A stretch of DNA of 50,916 nt from an uncultured Clostridia bacterium (lineage in GTDB: Bacteria > Bacillota > Clostridia > TANB77 > CAG-508), in the NCBI GenBank assembly GCA_948919095.1, contig CAQYCU010000006.1, positions 1 through 50,916 of the forward strand, in the 5' to 3' direction. The notes beneath the pieces were generated by a model, which made no database searches, was not told the origin of the DNA, and worked only from the letters and a program-made list of their open reading frames with translations. The number at the start of each line of letters is the position of its first letter. Positions within the stretch are counted from its first letter, which is position 1. This document shows positions 1 through 5,938 of this stretch, piece after piece. The position numbers and the translations under genes are program-made.

Positions 1-55
1 GATATGTACCCTATCTATAAAAATCTATAATATAAATAAATCTATACTAATAATA
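1..55. repeat. Left 55-bp direct repeat of the prophage (att-type)
   Basis: This repeat begins gatatgtaccctatctataa and is identical over 55 bases to 5873-5927; similarity continues, imperfectly, for about 14 more bases. It contains taccctatctataaaa, which recurs in the origin hairpin at 1944-1958, and the element atctatacta, which recurs in the palindrome at 5730-5750. It is either the attL copy or the junction between tandem phage copies. Nothing to its left is visible. Confidence 0.9.
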
Positions 56-94
56 GAATATTTAAATTAAATTGTCAATAGAAATTTTAAAATG

Positions 95-415
95 TCACAT
101 AAATGTAATAATAGTACTTCTACTGCTTGAGAAATCAGCTTTTGTGAGAACTTTATAATCACTAACTGGACGTCTTAAAACTCTATAATAAAAGTCTACC
201 CTAACGTTTGGATTGTAGTCGTTTTCAATAAAGTCATTATCGAAATAATAAAGTTGATTATACCTGTTATGACGCTTTTTTATCTCTTCAATTTTACGCA
301 TTATATCAAAATAATTAAAACAACTAGAAAATTCATTTAAAAATGGTGTTCCTGATTTTATTCTAGTATATATTGCGTATTCATATTCTGGGTGTTTATC
401 TTCTAAGTAATACAT
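95..415 (-). CDS. Small phage accessory protein of unknown function, 106 aa
   Basis: I do not recognise this protein. It begins MYYLEDKHPEYEYAIYTRI and is rich in Tyr, Asp and Arg, with no membrane segment or signal peptide, so it is probably cytoplasmic. The start at 415 is chosen because AAAGGGGG precedes it by the usual distance and a consensus promoter lies at 449-477; an open frame reaches 499 but would run through that promoter. It is the last minus-strand gene before the left repeat. It is transcribed separately from the structural operon, divergently from the DUF2726 gene. The position suggests a host-takeover, regulatory or superinfection-exclusion role, which is only a guess. Confidence 0.65.
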   Translation of the reverse strand: MYYLEDKHPEYEYAIYTRIKSGTPFLNEFSSCFNYFDIMRKIEEIKKRHNRYNQLYYFDNDFIENDYNPNVRVDFYYRVLRRPVSDYKVLTKADFSSSRSTIITFM

Positions 416-448
416 ACTATCCCCCTTTCTTGACAAATTATAAATTAT

Positions 449-477
449 ATTATAGAATATTATGTAAACAAAGTCAA
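449..477 (-). promoter_or_regulatory. Sigma-A type promoter for the 106-aa phage gene
   Basis: On the minus strand TTGACT (472-477) and TATAAT (449-454) are separated by exactly 17 bases. It is the best promoter match seen in the phage and faces the gene starting at 415, suggesting strong, perhaps lysogenic, expression. Confidence 0.75.
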
Positions 478-558
478 TAGAATGTAGGCGAAAAATCATT
501 AAAATGAAACATTATTGTAAAAATAAACTGATATAATAAATAAAAAAGGAGAAATAAT

Positions 559-1062
559 ATGGAATTAACAATAATAGCATTAATATTTGTAATAATAGTA
601 TTAATATTTGAAAGATTTATGAATAAAAAACAAGATAATAAAAACACAGAAAAAAATGTCGAAAGTAATGCAATAGACTACTCTACCCTATATCAAAAAA
701 AAGATTATATATTAACGCAAAATGAACTTAAATTTTATAAACTATTAAAATATATAACAGATAAAAATAATTTGATTATATTCACACAAGTGTCCTTATA
801 TGAAATATTAAAAGCAAAAAATTATAGTGATTTTAATAGAATAAAAAGCAAATCAATAGATTTTGTTATAACTGATATAAACAGCAAAGTAAAAATATGT
901 ATTGAACTAGACGACCCAACACATATTAGAGAAGATAGACAACAAAGAGATAAATTCATAAATGAATTATTTAGACAATTAGATATTAAGTTAATTAGAG
1001 TACCAGTTCAAAATTATTATAATATGCAAGAGATAGAACAAAAAATCAAAGAGAGCTTATAA
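559..1062 (+). CDS. Membrane-anchored DUF2726-family (PD-(D/E)XK-like) protein
   Basis: This 167-aa protein has an N-terminal membrane helix (about residues 3-19), a charged linker, then a domain resembling DUF2726. That domain has LTQNELKFYKLL at about residues 51-62, the segment SIDFVITD, and the acidic core IELDDPTH near residues 115-122, followed by RQQRDKFINEL. DUF2726 is related to the restriction-endonuclease-like fold, and the D...ELDD pattern fits its acidic site; activity here is inferred. The RBS AAAGGAG is at 545-551 and a TATAAT box at 532-537. It is the only plus-strand gene in the prophage, so it is probably a cargo gene used for defence or exclusion. Confidence 0.7.
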   Translation: MELTIIALIFVIIVLIFERFMNKKQDNKNTEKNVESNAIDYSTLYQKKDYILTQNELKFYKLLKYITDKNNLIIFTQVSLYEILKAKNYSDFNRIKSKSIDFVITDINSKVKICIELDDPTHIREDRQQRDKFINELFRQLDIKLIRVPVQNYYNMQEIEQKIKESL

Positions 1063-1070
1063 CTCTCTTT
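1048..1070. terminator. Bidirectional terminator between convergent phage genes
   Basis: AAAGAGAG (1048-1055) pairs with CTCTCTTT (1063-1070) across a 7-base loop. The stop codons of both convergent genes (1060-1062 plus, 1057-1059 minus) lie in the loop. T or A tracts flank both sides, so it can work for both strands. Confidence 0.65.
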
Positions 1071-1263
1071 TCCTTATAAAGCAATGTTTTTTATTATCAA
1101 AATAAAGTTCACTATCTATTAAGAAAATTCTATCAGTTTTGCTATCATAATAACTATCATAATAATACTGTAATTCTTCGTCGTTTTCCAATAATTCAAC
1201 AGAAAAAGAAGAATAAGGAAAGCAACAAGAATCAGAACAAGGATATACAACAATATATTTCAT
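1057..1263 (-). CDS. Small cysteine-rich phage protein, 68 aa
   Basis: I do not recognise this protein. It starts MKYIVVYPCSDSCCF and is acidic and tyrosine-rich in the middle. The start at 1263 is chosen because AAAGGAGGTGA lies directly upstream; a longer open frame would overlap rep and read through a hairpin. It lies downstream of rep on the same strand and its stop overlaps that of the convergent DUF2726 gene by a few bases. Three cysteines close together near the N-terminus could bind metal or form disulfides; nothing else supports a function. Confidence 0.6.
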   Translation of the reverse strand: MKYIVVYPCSDSCCFPYSSFSVELLENDEELQYYYDSYYDSKTDRIFLIDSELYFDNKKHCFIRKREL

Positions 1264-1306
1264 AAAATCACCTCCTTTAATTTTTTGACCAATGACCAAC
1301 GTATCC

Positions 1307-1332
1307 GGTGGGTGTGTCGTAGTGCACCCACC
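1307..1332. other. GC-rich hairpin at the 3' end of rep
   Basis: GGTGGGTG (1307-1314) and CACCCACC (1325-1332) form a perfect 8-bp stem with a 10-base loop. On the plus strand it is followed by a run of T after five bases. On the minus strand, the direction of rep, there is no T-run, so it is a poor terminator for rep. It is the most GC-rich spot in the phage. Packaging signal, complementary-strand origin or plus-strand terminator are all possible. Confidence 0.5.
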
Positions 1333-1913
1333 TAAACTCTTTTTTTCTTTTCTTCGCTCCAAGCAAGCGATTTTAGATACTCTTTTATTACAATAGTACC
1401 GTTATCACACAAAACACGAAACCAGCCAATCTCATATTCACTTGCATAATCAAGTAAATCAGCATAACTATATATGCCACTTTCACGACAAAATTTTATC
1501 ATATCTTTAATAGCTGTATATTTGTCGCTAGCTTGTCCTATAGATAAAGAATAATTTGTACCGCCTAAACATATAACGTCTTTTACGTCATATTGGTGTT
1601 TGTCAGGGTTATCAAGATGACAAAGATATCGTGCATATGCACGAGTTGAAGCAACTGGCTCTAAACCAACAGAACCAATAAGTTCACAATATTCGTGAAC
1701 TTGTTCATATGATTTTTTACCATCAAACGTAAATAAAATATGATAATGTTCTTTTTTAATTTCCCCGTCTGCATTAACATCTAAATTATGAAGAGGAGAT
1801 ATAAAGCAAGGCACACATTTTTCAGAAAGTAAATCTTTCCAATTTTCTGTCGCGCTTTCGGGATATAAAACAGTTGCCCAACTCCTAACTCTTTTATTTT
1901 TTATATTTTCCAT
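1332..1913 (-). CDS. rep: Rolling-circle replication initiator, RepB/Rep_2 type
   Basis: This 193-aa protein nicks the phage origin to start rolling-circle replication. It shows the pMV158 RepB-like (Rep_2) pattern: an HNLD motif near residue 43, the HUH-type metal site in KKEHYHILF, and an ARYLCHLDNPDKHQY segment that supplies the candidate nucleophilic tyrosine. The start at 1913 is preferred over an ATG four codons upstream because GAGG lies 6-7 bases before it. It lies directly downstream of the large hairpins at 1946-2072. Plasmid-like Rep proteins of this kind are known from inoviruses of Gram-positive hosts. Length is usual for the family. Confidence 0.85.
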   Translation of the reverse strand: MENIKNKRVRSWATVLYPESATENWKDLLSEKCVPCFISPLHNLDVNADGEIKKEHYHILFTFDGKKSYEQVHEYCELIGSVGLEPVASTRAYARYLCHLDNPDKHQYDVKDVICLGGTNYSLSIGQASDKYTAIKDMIKFCRESGIYSYADLLDYASEYEIGWFRVLCDNGTIVIKEYLKSLAWSEEKKKRV

Positions 1914-1945
1914 AATATACCTCATAAATAAAATTAAGGGACTAC

Positions 1946-2030
1946 CCTATCTATAAAATTTTAACAAATTAACGTCAAAAAGCTACCCCTAATTCCCCTA
2001 CGCTTTTTTTGACTAAATTTTATAGATAGG
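1946..2030. other. Nested inverted repeats: probable phage replication origin
   Basis: A 16-base arm (1946-1961, cctatctataaaattt) pairs with 2015-2030, and inside it gtcaaaaagc (1974-1983) pairs with gctttttttgac (2002-2013). The apex contains C-rich ctacccctaattcccctac. The whole forms one long cruciform in a non-coding stretch immediately upstream of rep. Its outer arm shares taccctatctataaaa with the 55-bp end repeats. The double-strand origin, single-strand origin or packaging signal is expected here in filamentous phages. Confidence 0.65.
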
Positions 2031-2039
2031 CATACTAAA

Positions 2040-2072
2040 CTTGCAATTGCGACACAGTCGCAATTATGCAAG
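2040..2072. other. Second origin-region hairpin
   Basis: CTTGCAATTGCGA (2040-2052) pairs with TCGCAATTATGCAAG (2058-2072) with a 2-base bulge and the loop CACAG. It lies just after the gVI-like stop on the minus strand. It could be the packaging signal hairpin, part of the origin, or a 3' structure ending the structural operon. Confidence 0.55.
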
Positions 2073-2076
2073 TATT

Positions 2077-2346
2077 TTATTTCACGCCTATTGGTAATTT
2101 CCTAATTATCCACATTGTAAACTTATATATATTATCAAAATTCAACACTATGATTAATACAGGAATTGTTATTGTTAATGTAATTGGTCTTATAAAAAAG
2201 CCTAATAATGTTAAGTTATTAAATATTAAATCAAGGAAGCTATTTAAATTAGTTGTTATTTCTGTTGGTAGTGCTGGAATATTTATCCAACCAAATGCAA
2301 TGAAGAGTAGAGATTTTAATAAGTTTAATATTATTGTTATTATCAT
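2077..2346 (-). CDS. gVI-like phage tip or assembly membrane protein, 89 aa
   Basis: This very hydrophobic protein has about three membrane segments (residues 1-20, 40-70 and 72-88 roughly) and a basic C-terminus. Its start overlaps the stop of the adhesin gene (ATGA-type overlap at 2343-2346), implying translational coupling. In filamentous phages the gene after the gIII adhesin encodes the gVI-type protein that anchors the adhesin in the virion tip and helps release the particle. Assignment rests on position, size and topology, not on recognisable residues. Confidence 0.65.
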   Translation of the reverse strand: MIITIILNLLKSLLFIAFGWINIPALPTEITTNLNSFLDLIFNNLTLLGFFIRPITLTITIPVLIIVLNFDNIYKFTMWIIRKLPIGVK

Positions 2347-3687
2347 TTCGTAAATACCTCCTCAATTTTATGGCTTATTAATTGATATAAACCAAATATA
2401 ATAAATCCGTCTACAAGTAATAAGTAAATATCGTGTGCTGTTTTTAATATTGAATTACTCAATAAATCATTAAAATTGAATTCAGTAGCTGATATAATTT
2501 TTTGATTTGTAAATGGCTCGTAAATATCTGGAACAGTAAACTTAGGTTCTCCAAAATTTATGTTCATAATTCTAGTTAATAATTCAATTAAAAAATCAAA
2601 TGGAGACCATAAAAAACCAAGCCTATCGCTAAACCATTGTTTTATCTCATTAAAATAGTCACTAAAGAAACCATCTTCAGGAACAAACAAACCTTTTAAA
2701 CCTTCAATTAGCAATTCAACTAATTTATATGCAAAAAAATTCTCGCTGAATGGGTTAATAAAACTTAATATATCGCCTAATTTTTGAAATATATTTTTGT
2801 TAGTTTCGTTATTTTCTTTTATTGCATTTGTCTGTTCATCTAATTTATTTTGTGTTTCTTTATTACTATCAATAATTGGCTGCATAGGGTCAGGTGTAAT
2901 AGTAGGTGTTGGTGTAGGTAATGGGTGTGTCAAAGGTATATCTGTATTTTTGATAGACTTATTAACAGTAAATGTTAATAAACGGGGTTCAACATTTTGA
3001 CAAAAAAGAACAGATATAGTATATGTATCACCAGCAACAAATTCGAAATAAGGTAAAATTTGCCAAGGTATAACGTAACCTAAATCACTAAAGGGGTCTT
3101 CTAAATCAAGACGTTGTTCGAATTCTCTATAATCATTCATACAGACAGTAAACAAGTTTTGTTGAATACTATCATTAAATAAACTGACATAAACTTGATT
3201 GTCGTTAGTTTCATCTAAAAAAACAGCAAGTTCGCCGACTGAAACATTTTCAAGTTGTTCCTTTGAATTGCAAACGTATGGAAAACCATCAGTAAAATTA
3301 CGTTCTTGATATATTTCATCGCCTGAAACACCGATTAAAAATATTCATAGTATTATAGAGATAAACAAAACCATTTATATCATAACCTGAACTTTGTCCA
3401 TTATAAATCCATTCTACACCATTCCAAGTATACAAAGAAAATTTAACACTATTACAAAAACGATTAGAAATATAAGTACGTGAATTTTTTTCACAAGTAA
3501 CAAGAAACAAAGTGTTAGAAGCGTCATGAAAAATACAAAAATCTTGATAACTACCTGCTATAGACTGAGCGCTTGAAAGTTGCGAAAAACTTAAAACAAT
3601 TCCACTAGCACTTAATACAAAGCTACTTAAAAAAATTGTACTGATTAAAAAAAAACATAAAATAATACTAATAATTTTATTTTTCAT
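2343..3687 (-). CDS. gIII-like host-recognition (adhesin) protein, read through a +1 shift at CGG
   Basis: Two frames join into one 447-aa protein. The first part (3687 to 3334, 118 aa) has a signal peptide (about residues 1-27). The frame then meets CGG at 3333-3331; read in frame it stops at 3316. Skipping the C gives GGT and continues with GVSGDEIYQERNF to 2343 without a stop, while that second frame has no start codon of its own until well downstream. The rest has a Pro/Thr linker (PLPTPTPTITPDP), an Asn/Gln-rich stretch and a C-terminal membrane helix, the classical gIII layout: secreted, tip-located, anchored until release. An ordinary indel is the alternative, but the same CGG-linked break occurs in two host genes. 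Confidence 0.75.
3331..3333 (-). other. In-frame CGG: proposed +1 recoding site 1 (phage adhesin)
   Basis: Codon context on the minus strand is AAT CGG T. The frame before is open from the start codon, and the frame after (GGT GTT TCA) is open to the natural end. Upstream the second frame is closed by a TGA only four codons earlier, so the switch must fall in a window of about ten codons containing this CGG. Confidence 0.65.
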
Positions 3688-3690
3688 TTT

Positions 3691-3927
3691 TTAGCTCCTT
3701 CCCATAACATTCCTAATTAAATAATAAACAACAAACAAAGTAATTATAAAAGCTAAATATGTAAAATTAGTAGTTAATATTAAAGTATGAGTATCAATTT
3801 TTGAATTAAGATTGTCTAAACGCTCACATACCTCATAATAATCATAATATGCAACAGCTGAAGCGCTGTCAATTTCATTTTCAGCAACAACAATAGTTGT
3901 ATTATTATTTATATCATTTTCGTTCAT
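3691..3927 (-). CDS. Small phage membrane protein with acidic N-terminus, 78 aa
   Basis: I recognise no family. The first about 40 residues are acidic and Asn-rich, with a short helical region (YYDYYEVCERLDNLNSKI). A single membrane helix lies at about 53-72, followed by a short basic tail (RNVMGRS). An N-out, C-in single-span protein of this size between the coat and adhesin genes fits a minor coat or assembly protein. RBS-like AGGAGG (minus strand, 3931-3936) sits directly upstream, within the stop of the preceding gene, so the two are tightly coupled. Confidence 0.6.
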   Translation of the reverse strand: MNENDINNNTTIVVAENEIDSASAVAYYDYYEVCERLDNLNSKIDTHTLILTTNFTYLAFIITLFVVYYLIRNVMGRS

Positions 3928-3935
3928 AATACCTC

Positions 3936-4082
3936 CTATTCATTCCTAAAACGTTTTGGAAATGCAAATTTTAAAAAAGTTGTAACAAGCATTTCAGCCA
4001 AATAAAATATAATCCCAATAGGTATTGCAACTTTTGATATATCGCCTAAAATTTGCGATATTACGTTAAAATCAAACTCCAT
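3936..4082 (-). CDS. Very small phage membrane protein, 48 aa
   Basis: The sequence starts MEFDFNVISQILGDISKVAI and ends with the basic KFAFPKRFRNE; one membrane helix spans about residues 18-40. Acidic N-terminus, one helix and basic C-terminus is the standard plan for filamentous phage minor coat proteins (gVII/gIX-like). The start at 4082 follows GGGGGTATAT. It fills the gap between the genes ending at 4092 and starting at 3927, keeping the operon continuous. Confidence 0.6.
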   Translation of the reverse strand: MEFDFNVISQILGDISKVAIPIGIIFYLAEMLVTTFLKFAFPKRFRNE

Positions 4083-4091
4083 ATATACCCC

Positions 4092-4274
4092 CTATCTCAA
4101 ATAAAATATTATATCTTCAATGTTTTTTAAATCTGTTTCGTATGTATCCATCATACGTGCGACATCTTTATTTGAACGTCTAGCCTTTCTGTTTTTTAAA
4201 CAAAAATTAATAGTATTAGCATATAATACAAGTGCACATTTGATAGTTGTTTTTTCACTTTCATTTAATTCCAT
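4092..4274 (-). CDS. Small soluble phage protein, 60 aa
   Basis: I recognise no family. The 60 residues have no membrane helix, are rich in Lys, Arg, Asp and Glu, and look largely helical (KNRKARRSNKDVARMMDTYE). The start lies inside the end of the assembly ATPase gene (14-base overlap), implying translational coupling and possibly a partner role for that ATPase. Confidence 0.55.
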   Translation of the reverse strand: MELNESEKTTIKCALVLYANTINFCLKNRKARRSNKDVARMMDTYETDLKNIEDIIFYLR

Positions 4275-5016
4275 TTTTTATATCCTTTCCATTTATATTA
4301 AAATTAAGATTATTAGTATTATCGTATATTTCTTGACGCTGAACGCCATTCCACTCATTACGATAACGTTTCATTTTTGCATATGTATCATAAGAACCGT
4401 AGAGCTCTGGTGTATGAAACCAAACAGAGTGTTTTTTTACGTCTGCACAAAGCTTGCCGTCTTTTTCAGTTGCTGTTTCTCCGTCAATTAATTTATTATA
4501 CTGAATACAGCCTAAATAATTTTTACAGATAACAACATTTTTTATTTGTTCACGAAGAGGTTTAGCCATTCTCATGAAAACTTGACTAGTTCCAACAATG
4601 TGCTTACGTTGTTTACGTTGTTGCGATATTTCAACCATAATTTCGATAGGTACGTTTTTACTTTCTAGCGAATTGAATTCTAGGTGTATCTCGTCAATAA
4701 AATAAATAACTCCATCAATTCCATTTTCAATATTTTTAAGGCAGTCAATTCCGTCATATTCTTTAACACGAGTGTATTGTGGCAAACCACTAATTTTAGT
4801 ATTTGTTACTAAAATTGCACGTGGATAAAAAGAACAAAGTTCGCGTATATATTGAACAGCTGATAGTGTTTTACCAGAACCTTGAGAACCACAAAAAACA
4901 AGCAGTCCATCTTGTCCAAAATATGTTGGATGAGATTTTCGAAAATCGTGTCTATACTTAAAAACTCGCAGAATATTAAACGGATTGATTGAACCATTTA
5001 AAAAACTTAAATCCAT
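4261..5016 (-). CDS. Zot-family phage assembly ATPase (gI-like)
   Basis: This 251-aa P-loop ATPase powers extrusion of the phage filament through the membrane. Walker A is GSQGSGKT at about residues 43-50, and Walker B is VIYFIDEIH near 103-111, followed by an SQQRKQRKHIVGTSQ segment typical of Zot/gI proteins. No clear membrane helix is visible near the C-terminus, unlike Gram-negative gI proteins, so anchoring may use another small protein. It overlaps neighbours on both sides. The name comes from the Vibrio phage homologue; no toxin activity is implied. Confidence 0.9.
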   Translation of the reverse strand: MDLSFLNGSINPFNILRVFKYRHDFRKSHPTYFGQDGLLVFCGSQGSGKTLSAVQYIRELCSFYPRAILVTNTKISGLPQYTRVKEYDGIDCLKNIENGIDGVIYFIDEIHLEFNSLESKNVPIEIMVEISQQRKQRKHIVGTSQVFMRMAKPLREQIKNVVICKNYLGCIQYNKLIDGETATEKDGKLCADVKKHSVWFHTPELYGSYDTYAKMKRYRNEWNGVQRQEIYDNTNNLNFNINGKDIKNGIK

Positions 5017-5017
5017 A

Positions 5018-5173
5018 TCAAACCTCGCAGTGCATATTGTCTAGTTTATCGTATAAATGAAATAATGTTTCTGTATTCAGTTCATTATCTTCATTACTAT
5101 CAACTAAATCAATAAGCCTATATAAAATCAATAACTTTAAAATCTTTAAATCACTTTTACTAAAATATTCCAT
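5018..5173 (-). CDS. Small phage protein, 51 aa
   Basis: The open frame begins MEYFSKSDLKILKLLILYRL and ends just before the assembly ATPase start (stop at 5018-5020, ATG at 5014-5016). A good RBS (AAAGGA) precedes it. The protein has an amphipathic N-terminal half and an acidic C-terminal half. It is the first gene after the terminator hairpin behind the coat gene. I recognise no family; a structural or regulatory role is possible. Confidence 0.55.
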   Translation of the reverse strand: MEYFSKSDLKILKLLILYRLIDLVDSNEDNELNTETLFHLYDKLDNMHCEV

Positions 5174-5197
5174 AAAAATCCTTTCAAATTAAATTTT

Positions 5198-5216
5198 AGA
5201 GGGCTAAAAGCCCTCT
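5198..5216 (-). terminator. Terminator hairpin behind the major coat gene
   Basis: AGAGGGCT (5198-5205) and AGCCCTCT (5209-5216) form a perfect 8-bp stem with a 3-base loop, eight bases below the coat-gene stop. The minus strand then reads AAAATTTAATTT, a weak U-tract. A leaky terminator here would give high coat and ssDNA-binding protein output with lower downstream expression, as in the Ff phages after gene VIII. Confidence 0.75.
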
Positions 5217-5224
5217 TTGAACTC

Positions 5225-5422
5225 TTAAACAGAGATTTTTCCTTTCGTAACAGCCTTTTTGAAAATTGATACCAATTTTCTAACACCGAACCACATTAAA
5301 ACGAAAGTCATACCAACACCTATGATAGATGCTAATATAGCAACTATTTGTACTGGAGTTATAGAACCAACTAGAGCAGTTTGTAAAGGTGCTACTATTG
5401 TACCGATATCAGCAGTATTCAT
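5225..5422 (-). CDS. Major coat protein (gVIII-like), 65 aa
   Basis: The protein has the classical filamentous coat layout: a short acidic N-terminus (MNTADIGTIV), a continuous hydrophobic helix (about residues 20-47) and a basic C-terminus (VRKLVSIFKKAVTKGKISV) that would contact the DNA. A separate cleavable signal peptide is not obvious, although the first about 20 residues might be processed. It has a strong RBS (AAAGGGGG), lies second in the operon and is followed at once by a terminator, all consistent with very high expression. Confidence 0.85.
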   Translation of the reverse strand: MNTADIGTIVAPLQTALVGSITPVQIVAILASIIGVGMTFVLMWFGVRKLVSIFKKAVTKGKISV

Positions 5423-5457
5423 TAAGAATTCCCCCTTTCTAACAAAGTTATTTATAG

Positions 5458-5703
5458 CTAAATAGAGTAAATAACTCTATTGCCAGCTATCTCGAAATTG
5501 CACTCAACACGTGATAATAACTGATTGTTTTTAATAAATTGAGCATACTTTTCTTTATCACAAAAAATTGCGATATTTGATGAATAAAATCCAGATTTAT
5601 CATTAAATTCCTGAGGTGTTCCTAGAAAATCTAAACGATAACAAGGATTTCCTTTTTTTGAATTGAAAGCTTTATATCCTACGAATTGCAAAGTAGTTTT
5701 CAT
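5458..5703 (-). CDS. Phage ssDNA-binding protein (gV-like), 81 aa
   Basis: This first gene of the structural operon is small and beta-rich, with aromatic and basic residues (FVGYKAFNSKKGNPCYRLDF) typical of OB-fold ssDNA-binding proteins of filamentous phages. Such a protein coats the viral strand before it is swapped for coat protein. The RBS GGAAGGAG lies directly upstream. The family call is from size, composition and position; a small regulatory protein is the alternative. Confidence 0.6.
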   Translation of the reverse strand: MKTTLQFVGYKAFNSKKGNPCYRLDFLGTPQEFNDKSGFYSSNIAIFCDKEKYAQFIKNNQLLSRVECNFEIAGNRVIYSI

Positions 5704-5729
5704 AAAAAATCTCCTTCCATAAAAAAATT

Positions 5730-5750
5730 AGTATAGATTATATCTATACT
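5730..5750 (-). promoter_or_regulatory. Palindromic operator over the -10 of the structural operon
   Basis: AGTATAGAT (5730-5738) and ATCTATACT (5742-5750) are perfect inverted arms. Read on the minus strand the centre spells TATAAT, 35-40 bases upstream of the ssDNA-binding protein gene. No good -35 is seen. A repressor dimer bound here would block transcription. The same atctatacta is present in each end repeat. Confidence 0.6.
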
Positions 5751-5780
5751 AAGACTTTATAAATTGAATATAATGTTTAA

Positions 5781-5804
5781 TTTCACGCAACTATATATAC
5801 AAAC
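5781..5804. repeat. 24-bp direct repeat, copy A (promoter region)
   Basis: tttcacgcaactatatatac and the next four bases match copy B at 5837-5860 in 22 of 24 positions, 56 bases apart. The pair lies upstream of the structural-operon promoter. It could be repressor or activator binding sites or replication iterons. Confidence 0.6.
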
Positions 5805-5836
5805 TTGTTCGATAATGTATTGCAAATAATCTTTGA

Positions 5837-5860
5837 TTTCACGCAACTTTATATACGAAC
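5837..5860. repeat. 24-bp direct repeat, copy B (promoter region)
   Basis: Partner of 5781-5804, differing at two positions. It ends 12 bases before the right 55-bp repeat. Confidence 0.6.
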
Positions 5861-5872
5861 AAAATATATATA

Positions 5873-5927
5873 GATATGTACCCTATCTATAAAAATCTAT
5901 AATATAAATAAATCTATACTAATAATA
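5873..5927. repeat. Right 55-bp direct repeat of the prophage (att-type)
   Basis: Identical to 1-55. It lies 11 bases below the stop codon of the femX-like gene (5939), in the AT-rich tail of that gene's terminator, so the phage sits between genes and breaks no host gene on this side. It does not look like a classical dif site. Confidence 0.9.
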
Positions 5928-5938
5928 AAATAATTAAA

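Larger units (their letters stand above)
1..5872. mobile_element. Inovirus (filamentous phage) prophage, 5872-bp unit
   Basis: This is one complete filamentous phage genome, bounded by a 55-base perfect direct repeat that starts at 1 and again at 5873. The gene order on the minus strand is the inovirus order: ssDNA-binding protein, major coat protein, terminator, small protein, Zot-family assembly ATPase, small membrane proteins, gIII-like adhesin, gVI-like protein, then origin-type hairpins and a rolling-circle Rep. No integrase or transposase is encoded, so integration probably depends on host recombination or on Rep. The window begins exactly at the repeat, as expected if an assembly broke at a repeated (tandem or episomal) phage copy. 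The right end abuts the terminator of a femX-like gene. Confidence 0.9.

Noticed and set aside
443..471. Possible dif site: TTATGTAAAC matches the XerD arm of Firmicutes dif
   Set aside because: The XerC half and spacer do not match, and the sequence is the spacer of a consensus promoter. It also lies away from the 55-bp repeats.
3337..3341. Run of five A (T on the coding strand) as a simple homopolymer slip explaining the adhesin frame break
   Set aside because: It is possible for this gene alone, but the three host breaks have no homopolymer and all share CGG, so one common cause is preferred. Kept as an alternative.
4261..5016. Zot-family protein as a toxin gene
   Set aside because: The name is historical. 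The position and P-loop fit phage assembly, and no extracellular toxin domain is seen.
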